Part shown: positions 1 through 6,629 of the stretch, in pieces | How positions within the stretch are numbered: the stretch's first letter is position 1 | Layout: every line of letters starts with the position of its first letter | DNA from: an uncultured Coriobacteriaceae bacterium | Lineage (GTDB): Bacteria; Actinomycetota; Coriobacteriia; Coriobacteriales; Atopobiaceae | Length of the DNA stretch: 9,286 nucleotides | Direction of reading: 5' to 3' | Assembly (NCBI GenBank): GCA_900549525.1 | Contig: UWSJ01000072.1 | Location: forward strand, 1-9,286 | The notes under the pieces: generated by a model | What the model was told of the DNA's origin: nothing | The model's database searches: none | Seen by the model: only the letters and a program-made list of their open reading frames with translations | Made by a program: the position numbers and the translations under genes

Positions 1-1091
1 GCTCGCATGGTGACCCCGACACCAGAGGGCGATCATCTCGGAGACCATCGCGGCCTCCTCCTCGCGCAGCCTGGCCACGGCACGCATGGCCGCCGCCTCG
101 TTGAGAGCGCCGAGGGCGCTCGTAGGCTCGTCCAGCAGCACAAACTGCGCGTCGGAGAGGAACCCGCGCGCAAGCCCGATGCGCTGTCGCTCGCCGCCCG
201 AAAGCGACGCACCCAGCCGACCCACGGCAACAACAGGGCCAAAGGACGAGAAGAACGCGAACGAGGCGGCAACCGCCCAACCAAACGCAACACGCCCCTC
301 GGCAACAAGCGAGAGCGCAACGGCGAGCATCACGAGGCTGCTTGCAAGCACGAGCACGTCGGCGACCGCCTCGGTCGCGGCCTGGCGACGCTGGAGCCGC
401 GCGTCGACCGCTCGCTGCTCGTCCGTGAGCGCGTCAAGTCTCCGCTCACGTGCCGTCGTGCCGTCATACTGGATCGTCTCGGCACGACCGCGCAGGCCGT
501 CGAGCACGTAGGCCCCATGCGCCCCACGCCGTCGCGGCTCGCCCGGCCGGCGTTCCCGCAAAGGCGCGCGCCCACAAGCGGCAGCGCCACGCCCACGAGC
601 GCGTACGCCGCAAGCCCCACGAGCGCAAGCTCGGCGGCCGCGCTCGCGAGGAACGCCTCCATGGCCGCCACGCACACGAAGGCGATGGCGATGGGCGAGA
701 TGGTGCGGGCGTAGAAGACCTCGAGCAGCTCGATGCCCGAGGTCACGAGCGAGACGAGGTCGCCCTTGCCACGGCCTTCGAGGTTAGCGGGGGCAAGGCG
801 ACGCAGCGCACCAAACACGAGGTTGCGGACGTGGGCAAGCAGGCGGAACGCAGTGTAGTGGTTGCAGAGCTGCTCGCCGTAGTGAAGCGGGCTCCTCGCC
901 ACGCCGCACGCCACGCACAGCACGCACGCGGCCACGACGACGAGACCCGCAGGGTGCCCGGCCGCCGCCATGAGGCCAAACGCCCCGAAGCCCGCGACGA
1001 ACGACGCCGCCAGCATGCCCACGCTGCCGAGAAACATGGCGAGCACGAGCCAACCCGCGAGCGCCCGCACGAGCCGCATCATGCGCGCCAT
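1..1091 (-). pseudogene. CydC-like ABC exporter half-transporter (membrane + ATPase), broken, 3' end outside window
   Basis: Remnant of an exporter with a fused membrane domain and ATPase. The start is ATG at 1089-1091, with GGAGGAGG at 1102-1109 about ten bases upstream. The first part reads cleanly: two hydrophobic segments, then a conserved block (EGRGKGDLVSLVTSGIELLE, about 705-785) typical of CydC-like exporters. Near 520-527, in a run of C, the frame shifts by one base. The protein resumes in another frame at GAYVLDGLRG and runs through further membrane helices to FFSSFGPVVAVGRLG (about 217-270). It then passes directly into the ABC signature LSGGERQR (181-204) and Walker B VLLDEPT (121-141). 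The roughly 170 residues that normally lie between, including Walker A and the Q-loop, are absent. A possible H-loop (HHAS) lies at the window edge. Without Walker A it could not bind ATP normally, so it is almost certainly inactive. Substrate unknown; the CydC resemblance is from family knowledge. Confidence 0.85.
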
Positions 1092-1125
1092 GACGGCGCG
1101 CCCTCCTCCGCCGAACTCGGTGTAT

Positions 1126-1165
1126 TTGGACACTTTTGGGGCCTCGCGGGCGCCATTCTGTCCAA
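1126..1165. repeat. Inverted repeat between the two exporter remnants
   Basis: TTGGACA at 1126-1132 and its exact reverse complement TGTCCAA at 1159-1165 flank a 26-base spacer, just upstream of the start of the downstream exporter remnant (1091). It could form a weak stem-loop in the leader of that gene, or be a piece of a dispersed repeat. Function not known. Confidence 0.4.
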
Positions 1166-1190
1166 TATCACCTTGCTCGACGACGGTGGC

Positions 1191-1228
1191 GGCGGCGAAG
1201 GTGGCGGTAGCGGCGAAGGTGGCGGCGG
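1191..1228. repeat. Short 18-bp-period tandem repeat
   Basis: The 14-mer GGCGAAGGTGGCGG occurs at 1194-1207 and 1212-1225, a period of 18 bases, inside a longer GGC-rich run. Read on the minus strand it encodes an Ala/Thr/Phe low-complexity tail (AATFAATATFAAAT) after the ATPase remnant. It probably arose by slippage in a gene no longer under selection. Confidence 0.6.
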
Positions 1229-1560
1229 GGCGGGCAGAGGCGTCGGCAGCGTGGGCGCCGGACGCGAACGCCGCGAGCTCGCCCTGCTCGTGCCACATGC
1301 GCGCGTAGGGGCCGTCGGCCGCGGCCAGCGCGTCGTGCGTGCCGCGCTCCACGAGACGGCCTCCCTCCATGACGAGCGTCTCGTCGGCGTCTGCCACGGC
1401 CGCAAGCCGGCGAGCCACCACGATCACCGTATGCGCGCCCGCAAGCCCACGAATAGCCGCGCCGATGGCCTCCTCGGACTCGCTGTCCAGGTTGGACGTG
1501 GCCTCGTCAAACACGTAGATCAGCGAATCGTGGAGCAGGGCCCGCGCGACGCACACGCTG

Positions 1561-1580
1561 CCGAGGTAGGCCGAGGTAGG
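1561..1580. repeat. 10-bp perfect tandem duplication at a deletion scar
   Basis: CCGAGGTAGG occurs twice back to back. It lies exactly where the exporter remnant loses the stretch from Walker A to the ABC signature, so it is likely a by-product of the rearrangement that damaged the gene. Confidence 0.7.
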
Positions 1581-2021
1581 CCGTACGTCGTCCCGCCAGG
1601 ATGCCCGCGAGCGTCGACTTGCCGCCGCGCGGCCGCCATGCCGTTCATGGCTGTATGGAACAGCGACCCCAGCCACCTCATGGGCAGGAAGAACTCCTGC
1701 GAGAGAAACACCACGGGAAACGCGGCCTGGAAGCTGATGGTGCCGCTCGCAAGCTGCCACACCGCGATGACATGTGCGGCACGGCCTCGGGCACGAGCGA
1801 AACCAGGCACTTATCGAACAAGAGAACCTCCGAGGAGAGGGCAGGTGTGATCCGGGAGCACGGCATCGTAAACCATGCGTGATGCGTTGCGCGCAACGCG
1901 CGGGCTGCGCACTCGGGCCGTGGACGCAAAGCCCCAAAGATAGACGAGGCTAATTCTCCGTCGGCCGCACGGCTGACCCCGTACGCTGGCGTGACGGGCA
2001 CGGGCTGAAGACAATTCAGCG

Positions 2022-2196
2022 GCTCATGCGGAGCTCATCTTGTGACATCGTTGAAGTGTGCGCCATGCTCAGGCTTTCTACCTGCAGGTATATGAGCCGC
2101 TGCACAAGAACGAGCGATGGCATGTGACAGATTGACGCCCTGCGCTCAGCACAAGCAGCAGTTTTGTCAGCGCACGAGCAACAGCTCCGCATGAGC
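2022..2196. repeat. 14-bp perfect inverted repeat with long spacing
   Basis: GCTCATGCGGAGCT (2022-2035) matches the reverse complement AGCTCCGCATGAGC (2183-2196) exactly. Each copy itself contains a small hairpin (GCTC-ATGCG-GAGC). The 147-base separation suggests two copies of a dispersed element in opposite orientation rather than one hairpin. Confidence 0.55.
2079..2090. promoter_or_regulatory. Perfect 12-bp palindrome TACCTGCAGGTA
   Basis: A perfect self-complementary 12-mer in noncoding DNA between a minus-strand and a plus-strand transcription unit. Its symmetry would suit a dimeric regulator, but it is about 290 bases upstream of the operon promoter at 2377-2406, so a link to that operon is speculative. 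It may be chance. Confidence 0.25.
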
Positions 2197-2211
2197 GGCG
2201 GTTTTGTCAGC
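2161..2211. repeat. Direct repeat GTTTTGTCAGC, 40-base period
   Basis: Identical 11-mers at 2161-2171 and 2201-2211. The bases before each (a CAG-rich run ending in GCAG or GCGG) are also similar, so this may be two diverged 40-base units. Only two copies are present, so it is not a CRISPR array. Confidence 0.5.
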
Positions 2212-2223
2212 AGGCGCGGCTGG

Positions 2224-2300
2224 CGCTTGGGGACAGGCACCTTGCGACACGTCGGAGGACAACAGACTGGCAGTGGCGGACTGGTGCCTGGCCCCAAGCG
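2224..2300. repeat. REP-like inverted repeat (18-bp arms, 17/18 paired)
   Basis: CGCTTGGGGACAGGCACC at 2224-2241 is the reverse complement of GGTGCCTGGCCCCAAGCG at 2283-2300 with one mismatch, enclosing a 41-base loop. From general knowledge, GGGGACAGGCACC-type palindromes recur in intergenic DNA of many high-GC bacteria and are moved by REP-associated tyrosine transposases. No transposase gene is in the window, so this would be a non-autonomous copy. It lies about 80-150 bases upstream of the operon promoter and could also act as a transcription barrier. Confidence 0.65.
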
Positions 2301-2335
2301 ACATGACCCCAAGCGACAAGCGGTCCCAAGCGACA
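2292..2335. repeat. Three direct copies of CCCAAGCGACA
   Basis: Copies at 2292-2303 and 2307-2318 are identical over 12 bases (CCCCAAGCGACA). The third at 2324-2335 differs only in its first base. Start-to-start spacing is 15 and 17 bases. The first copy overlaps the right arm of the REP-like inverted repeat, so the series may be local amplification of that element's end, or clustered binding sites. Confidence 0.55.
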
Positions 2336-2376
2336 TCCGATTGGGGCACAAACCGCACCCGTTGGCGTACGCGCGA

Positions 2377-2406
2377 TTGCCGCGGCTCCCGGAGGGCAAC
2401 TATACT
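2377..2406 (+). promoter_or_regulatory. Sigma70-type promoter of the ABC transporter operon
   Basis: The -35 box is TTGCCG (2377-2382, 4 of 6 consensus bases) and the -10 box TATACT (2401-2406, 5 of 6), with an 18-base spacer. Transcription would start near 2413 and give a leader of about 70 bases before the GTG start at 2482. This argues against starting the ATPase upstream of the promoter. Confidence 0.6.
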
Positions 2407-2423
2407 CGAACAAGAAACATCAG

Positions 2424-2466
2424 CGCTGTCGTCTACCTACGCATATATCGCACGACAGAAACAGCG
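2424..2466 (+). promoter_or_regulatory. Overlapping hairpins in the operon leader
   Basis: Two overlapping pairings are possible: CTGTCGT (2426-2432) with ACGACAG (2452-2458), and CGCTGT (2424-2429) with ACAGCG (2461-2466). They share left-arm bases, so both cannot form fully. The structure sits between the predicted transcription start and the ribosome binding site (2471-2477), a position suited to an operator or translational control. Nothing identifies a ligand or regulator. Confidence 0.4.
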
Positions 2467-2481
2467 TCCAGAGGAGGCGCC

Positions 2482-3183
2482 GTGGCCTACATCACGTTCG
2501 ACGACGTGGTTCGCACCTACGGCACGGGCGAAGCCGAGGTGCGCGCCCTCGACGGCGCGAGCTTCGACGTGCGCCGGGGCGAGCTTGCCGTCATCGTCGG
2601 CGCAAGCGGCGCGGGCAAGACCACGGCCCTCAACATCCTCGGGGGCATGGACACGGCCACGTCCGGACGCGTCGTGGTCGCCGGGCACGACATCACCCAT
2701 GCGAGCGAGGCCGAGCTTGTGGAGTACCGCCGCTCCGACGTGGGCTTCGTGTTCCAGTTCTACAACCTCGTGCCCAACCTCACGGCGCTCGAAAACGTCG
2801 AGCTGGCCTCGCAGATCTGCCCCGGATCGCTCGACCCCGCCGAGACGCTCGCGCGCGTGGGTCTCGCCATGCGGCTGAACAACTTCCCGTCGCAACTCTC
2901 CGGCGGCGAGCAGCAGCGCGTCTCCATCGCCCGCGCCATAGCAAAGAACCCGAAGCTGCTGCTCTGCGACGAGCCCACCGGAGCCCTCGACTACCAGACG
3001 GGCAAGCAGATCCTGCAGCTGCTCCAGGACATGTGCCGCCGCGACGGCATCACCGCGGTGCTCGTGACGCACAACGCCGCCATCGCCCCCATGGCCGACC
3101 GGCTCATCCGCTTCAAGAGCGGCCGAGTCATCGAGACGTCCGTGAACGCGAGTCCCACCCCCGTCGCTGACATCGAGTGGTGA
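2482..3183 (+). CDS. ABC transporter ATP-binding protein, LolD/MacB family
   Basis: A 233-residue cytoplasmic ATPase that would power the permease encoded just downstream. All nucleotide-binding motifs are intact: Walker A GASGAGKTT (40-48), Q-loop Q92 in FVFQFYNL, signature LSGGEQQR (139-146), Walker B LLLCDEP with catalytic E164, D-loop ALD (168-170) and H-loop H197. The length and the NLVPNLTALENV stretch fit the LolD/MacB/FtsE-like group. The GTG start at 2482 is chosen because GAGGAGG (2471-2477) lies just upstream and the frame's upstream extension crosses the promoter at 2377-2406 with no protein-like content. The stop is 4 bases before the permease start, so the two are cotranscribed and probably translationally coupled. 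In family knowledge such pairs drive mechanotransmission or lipid/peptide extrusion rather than uptake. The substrate is not identifiable. Confidence 0.95.
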   Translation: MAYITFDDVVRTYGTGEAEVRALDGASFDVRRGELAVIVGASGAGKTTALNILGGMDTATSGRVVVAGHDITHASEAELVEYRRSDVGFVFQFYNLVPNLTALENVELASQICPGSLDPAETLARVGLAMRLNNFPSQLSGGEQQRVSIARAIAKNPKLLLCDEPTGALDYQTGKQILQLLQDMCRRDGITAVLVTHNAAIAPMADRLIRFKSGRVIETSVNASPTPVADIEW

Positions 3184-3187
3184 CGAG

Positions 3188-6100
3188 ATGGGCCGCCGCT
3201 CCGCCTTCGCCCTCGGGACGCTCCGCACCATCCGCGGAAGCCTCCGACGGTTCCTCTCCATCGCGGCCATCTGCCTGCTTGGCACCACCATGCTCGTGGG
3301 CCTCAAGGTAGCCTGCGACGACCTGCGCATCTCGGCCGATGCCTTCTTTGACGCCCAGAGCCTCTACGACGTGAGCGTGCAGTCGACGCTCGGCCTCACC
3401 AGCGACGACGTGACCGCGCTGGCGGCGCTCGAGGGCGTGGAGACGGCAGAGGGAAGCTGGGTCGAGACGGCCTACACCAACGTGGGCGACGCACGCAGCT
3501 CCGTTACCGTGCGCACGCTCATGGCCAGCGGCATGAACGAGCCGTACGTGGTGGAGGGACGACTGCCCCAGGCGGCAGACGAAGCGGCCGTCACGGAGGA
3601 GTACCTCGAGGAGAGCGGCAAGGCCATCGGCGACGAGACGACCTTCTCCAAGGGCGGCACAGACACGGATACGGCCGACGGCGAGCAGTTTTCGGAGGGG
3701 CCCTACACCATCGTGGGCACCGTCATCGACCCGGCGAGCGTGAGCGCCAAGCACGGCTCGTCGTCGTTTCGCTCGACGGGGCCATTGTTTACGTTCTTCG
3801 TGACGCCTGGCGCGGTGAACCCCGATGTGGCAGACACGTTCTCCGTCATTTACCTGCGCGTTATTGGCGCCAACGACCTCTCGGGGTTCTCGGACGCGTA
3901 TGCCAGCGCCGTTGCCCGCGTCACGGACGAGGCGGAGGCCATCAAGGACGAGCGCGAGCGGGCACGCGGAGACGAGGTGCGCGCCAAGGCAAACGAAGCC
4001 GTCGACGAGGCGGAGGCCGAGGCAAACGCCGAGCTTGCAGATGCGGAATCGCAGCTCAGCGACGCGCAGGGGCAGATTGACGACGCGCGAACACAGATCG
4101 CCGAGGGGCGGGAGAGGCTCAAAGCAGAGCGGGCGTCCGCCACGTCGCAGCTCGACGCCGCACAGGAGGAGCTGACGCGGGCGGCGGCGAGGCTCGACCA
4201 GAGCGAGCGCGAGCTTTCCGTCAACGAAGCACAGGTCATAGCCGGTGAAGAGCAGGCGCGGCAGGCCAGCGCACGACTCGACGCCGCCCAGGCCGCGCTC
4301 GACGAGAGGCGCGCGGCCATCCAGGCGGCGCTCGAGCAGGCCGCGACGGCGGGTCAGGCGACAACGGCCCCAGGTCAGCCCACCACCGCCCGGCAGCCGC
4401 AGGCGGAGCAGGGCGCAGCCTCACCAGGCCAGCCCGTCACCTCGCCAAACCCGCAGACGGGCCAGACCGCCACCACCGCCCAGCCGCCGCAGACAGGCCA
4501 GCCCGCCACCTCGCCAAACCCGCAGACGGGCCAGGCCGCCCTCGAGCAACTCCGCGAGGCACAGGCACAGCTCGACGCCCAGCGCGCTCAGCTCGACGCA
4601 ACCGTGAAGCAGCTCGCCGAAGCCCGCGCCCGCCTCGCGTCCGCGCGCTCAAAGCTCGAGCAGGGCCGCTCCGAGCTTGTCCAGGGGCAGGCCGAGCTCG
4701 ACGCCCGCCGCAAGCTCGCCGAAGGTCAGCTCGCCGACGGCGCGGCCCAGCTCGACGCCGCCGAGACCGAGGCCGACGACGGCCAGGCCGCCCTCGACGC
4801 AAACCTTGCCGACTACGAACGCCAGAAGGCAGACGCCCTCGCCAAGATCGCCGACGCGCGGGCAGACGCGGCGGCGATCGAGAACCCCGTCTGGTACGTC
4901 CAGGACCGCTCCGCCATCTCCAGCTTCGCCTCCATCGACTCCGACGCAAGCTCCATCGAGGTCATCGGCACCGTCTTCCCGGCTATCTTCCTCACGGTGG
5001 CCATCCTCGTGGCGCTCACCACGGCCGCACGCATGGTGGAGGAGGAGCGCGGGCTCATCGGCCTCTACAAGGCGCTCGGCTACCGGCGACGCACCATCAT
5101 GGCCAAGTACGTGGCCTATACCGCACTCGCAGCGCTGGTGGGAAGCGGTCTGGGAGCGCTCCTGGGCTTCGTTGCCCTGCCGGAGTTCCTGTTCACGGTC
5201 TTCCGCGTCATGTACACCTTGCCGCAGTTCCAGCTCAGCTTCGACCCGGCACTTTGCGCGCTCGCCGTCGGGATGTTCGTGGTGGGCATCGGCGTCGCCA
5301 CGGCGCTCTCCGTGCGAGGCGAGCTTGCCGAGCAGCCCGCCTCGCTCATGCGTCCCAAGGCCCCGCACGCCGGCACCCGCATCCTGCTGGAGCGCGTCAC
5401 GCCCGTATGGAGCCGCCTGTCGTTCCTCGGCAAGGTATGCGCCCGCAACCTCTTCCGCTACAAGCGCCGCCTCGCGATGACGGTCTTCGGCGTGGCGGGC
5501 TGCTGCGCGCTCATGATCAGCGGCTTCGCCATCGCCGACACGGTGCTCGCCCTCTCCCCCAACCAGTACGGCGACGCGGGACGCGCGGGCGTGTACGAGT
5601 ACGATCTCATGGCCGTGAGCCAGCCCGGCGACCTCGGGCACGTGACCGACACGCTCGCGAGCTCGGACGAGGTGGCGGACTTCGTGCCCGTTCGCACGGA
5701 GAGCGTCACGGTCGAGCACGACGGCCTCAAGGAGACCGTGCAGCTCATGGTGGTGCCTGACGGCCACAGCCTCGACGGCTACGTCGACCTGCGCACGCAG
5801 GACGGGCAGCACCTCTCGCTCGCGGAGGCCACGGGCTCGGGCGACAATGCGACAGACGTGGCGCCCTCGGCCCTCGTCACCAAGAACGCCAGCGTGGTGC
5901 TGGGCTTCTCCGCGGGTGACGACGTCACCGTCCAGGACGCGACCCTCAACCAGACAGACGTCCGCGTTGCCAGCGTCGTCATGAACTACCTCGGCAACGT
6001 CGTCTACATGACGCAGGATGCCTACGAGACCGCCTTCGGGGTCGCACTCGAGCCCAACGCCGCCCTCGCCCACCTCAACGGCAGCGCGGACGAACAGATC

Positions 6101-6595
6101 AGCTTCGCCCACAAGCTCGCCGAGGATCCCGCCCTGCTCCAGGTCACGAGCGTCGAGGAAGGCGTCCGGGACTTCTCGGCCAACTTCATGCTCATCAACT
6201 ACGTGGTTGCCCTCATCACGACCCTGGCCGCGGGGCTGTCGTTTGTGGTGCTGTTCACGCTCTCAACCACCAACATCTCCGAGCGCGAGCGCGAACTGGC
6301 GACCCTCAAGGTCCTTGGTTTCCGCAGACACGAGATCCGCACCTACGTCAACCGGGAGCTGCTCATACTCGCCGGCATGGGCACGGTCTGCGGCATCCCG
6401 CTCGGCACGGCCATGGCCCATGCGCTCACCTACGTGCTCAACATGCCGTCGATGTACTTCGCCGTGGAAATTGCCCCCATGAGCTACGTGTGGAGCTGCG
6501 GGCTGTCGATGCTCTTTGCCGTCGTGACCTGCGCCATCACCAACCGCTCGCTCGAGCAGGTGGACATGGTGGGTGCCCTCAAGAGCGCGGAGTAG
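3188..6595 (+). CDS. FtsX/MacB-type ABC permease with a long two-armed coiled coil
   Basis: A 1135-residue membrane protein, partner of the ATPase 4 bases upstream. One helix near the N-terminus (about 22-42) precedes an extracytoplasmic domain. A coiled-coil arm rich in Ala/Glu/Gln/Asp follows (about 246-388), then a Pro/Gln/Thr-rich linker (389-449) and a second arm (450-564). Next come the family-like ENPVWYV motif (565-571) and three helices (about 592-615, 641-665, 688-710) of the first FtsX domain, with the cytoplasmic loop EEERGLIGLYKALGY. Helix five (about 762-785) leads to a second outside domain. The last FtsX domain has helices near 1001-1025, 1058-1082 and 1101-1120 and the loop ERERELATLKVLGF. 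The two similar loops probably contact the ATPase. The frame is intact. The start has no strong ribosome binding site and likely relies on coupling. Fused-repeat permeases of about 1100 residues are familiar in Actinobacteria and Firmicutes; their substrates are mostly unknown. Confidence 0.93.
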   Translation: MGRRSAFALGTLRTIRGSLRRFLSIAAICLLGTTMLVGLKVACDDLRISADAFFDAQSLYDVSVQSTLGLTSDDVTALAALEGVETAEGSWVETAYTNVGDARSSVTVRTLMASGMNEPYVVEGRLPQAADEAAVTEEYLEESGKAIGDETTFSKGGTDTDTADGEQFSEGPYTIVGTVIDPASVSAKHGSSSFRSTGPLFTFFVTPGAVNPDVADTFSVIYLRVIGANDLSGFSDAYASAVARVTDEAEAIKDERERARGDEVRAKANEAVDEAEAEANAELADAESQLSDAQGQIDDARTQIAEGRERLKAERASATSQLDAAQEELTRAAARLDQSERELSVNEAQVIAGEEQARQASARLDAAQAALDERRAAIQAALEQAATAGQATTAPGQPTTARQPQAEQGAASPGQPVTSPNPQTGQTATTAQPPQTGQPATSPNPQTGQAALEQLREAQAQLDAQRAQLDATVKQLAEARARLASARSKLEQGRSELVQGQAELDARRKLAEGQLADGAAQLDAAETEADDGQAALDANLADYERQKADALAKIADARADAAAIENPVWYVQDRSAISSFASIDSDASSIEVIGTVFPAIFLTVAILVALTTAARMVEEERGLIGLYKALGYRRRTIMAKYVAYTALAALVGSGLGALLGFVALPEFLFTVFRVMYTLPQFQLSFDPALCALAVGMFVVGIGVATALSVRGELAEQPASLMRPKAPHAGTRILLERVTPVWSRLSFLGKVCARNLFRYKRRLAMTVFGVAGCCALMISGFAIADTVLALSPNQYGDAGRAGVYEYDLMAVSQPGDLGHVTDTLASSDEVADFVPVRTESVTVEHDGLKETVQLMVVPDGHSLDGYVDLRTQDGQHLSLAEATGSGDNATDVAPSALVTKNASVVLGFSAGDDVTVQDATLNQTDVRVASVVMNYLGNVVYMTQDAYETAFGVALEPNAALAHLNGSADEQISFAHKLAEDPALLQVTSVEEGVRDFSANFMLINYVVALITTLAAGLSFVVLFTLSTTNISERERELATLKVLGFRRHEIRTYVNRELLILAGMGTVCGIPLGTAMAHALTYVLNMPSMYFAVEIAPMSYVWSCGLSMLFAVVTCAITNRSLEQVDMVGALKSAE
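4426..4534 (+). repeat. 40-bp direct repeat inside the permease linker (69-bp period)
   Basis: The segments 4426-4465 and 4495-4534 match at 39 of 40 bases and are 69 bases apart start to start, an in-frame period of 23 residues. They encode the repeated GQPxTSPNPQTGQ in the linker between the two coiled-coil arms. A shorter related unit (PPQTGQP, about 4480-4505) lies between. Such a repeat can expand or contract without breaking the frame. Confidence 0.85.
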
Positions 6596-6629
6596 GGCGG
6601 CACGGCGGCCGCCCACCGCTTGGCCCTAC
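6592..6629. terminator. Bidirectional hairpin between convergent genes
   Basis: The convergent stop codons (6593-6595 and 6626-6628) are only 30 bases apart. An outer perfect pairing GTAGGGC (6592-6598) with GCCCTAC (6623-6629) includes both stop codons. An alternative, stronger inner stem pairs GGGCGGC (6595-6601) with GCCGCCC (6608-6614) over a six-base loop. No T-run follows on either strand, so intrinsic termination is inferred from position and GC-rich stem only. Confidence 0.5.

Larger units (their letters stand above)
1180..1830 (-). pseudogene. CydD-like ABC exporter half-transporter, multiply deleted remnant
   Basis: Upstream partner of the broken exporter gene that follows it on the minus strand. 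Pieces lie in order but in different frames. A hydrophobic piece (VSLVPEAVPH) near 1770-1800 is followed, after a frame change, by IAVWQLASG and VVFLSQEFFLPMRWLGSLFH (about 1650-1765), the last membrane segment of such exporters. This joins almost directly to a Walker A remnant GKSTLAGIL (about 1595-1622). A second junction, marked by a 10-bp tandem duplication at 1561-1580, leads straight to VCVARALLHDS, so the Q-loop and LSGGQ signature are missing. Walker B and D-loop remain (YVFDEATSNLD, about 1485-1520). The H-loop histidine is arginine (codon 1410-1412, CGC where CAC is expected). The N-terminal half was not found. The tail has no stop before the next gene and is Ala/Thr-rich, so the 3' boundary is approximate. 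Confidence 0.8.
1831..2376. other. Intergenic region without a credible gene, rich in short repeats
   Basis: This stretch lies between the decayed exporter pair and the promoter of the intact ABC operon. Reading frames across it have no recognisable domain and no convincing ribosome binding site. It holds a 12-bp perfect palindrome (2079-2090), a 14-bp inverted repeat (2022-2035 with 2183-2196), direct repeats at 40-base spacing (2161-2171, 2201-2211), an 18-bp REP-like inverted repeat (2224-2300) and a threefold CCCAAGCGACA motif (2292-2335). Part of 1831-1937 may be unrecognisable remains of the exporter's front end. Confidence 0.6.

Noticed and set aside
515..530. Sequencing error as the only cause of the frameshift in the exporter gene
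   Set aside because: A single error in a C-run is possible, but the same gene lacks its Walker A region and its partner has several deletions, so true decay is the better explanation.
450..1850. Long plus-strand open frame (466 codons) opposite the exporter remnants
   Set aside because: Composition is Arg/His/Ala-rich with no domain, and it mirrors the recognisable minus-strand exporter sequence. It is a shadow frame typical of high-GC DNA.
2164..2481. Upstream extension of the ATPase to an ATG at 2164
   Set aside because: The added 106 residues have no ABC-like content, cross the REP-like repeat and the promoter, and lack a ribosome binding site. GTG at 2482 has GAGGAGG just upstream and begins at the conserved N-terminus.
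4649..6112. Long minus-strand open frame opposite the ABC permease
   Set aside because: It lies wholly antisense to a well-supported permease and is rich in Glu/His/Arg/Val without motifs, a shadow of GC-biased codons.
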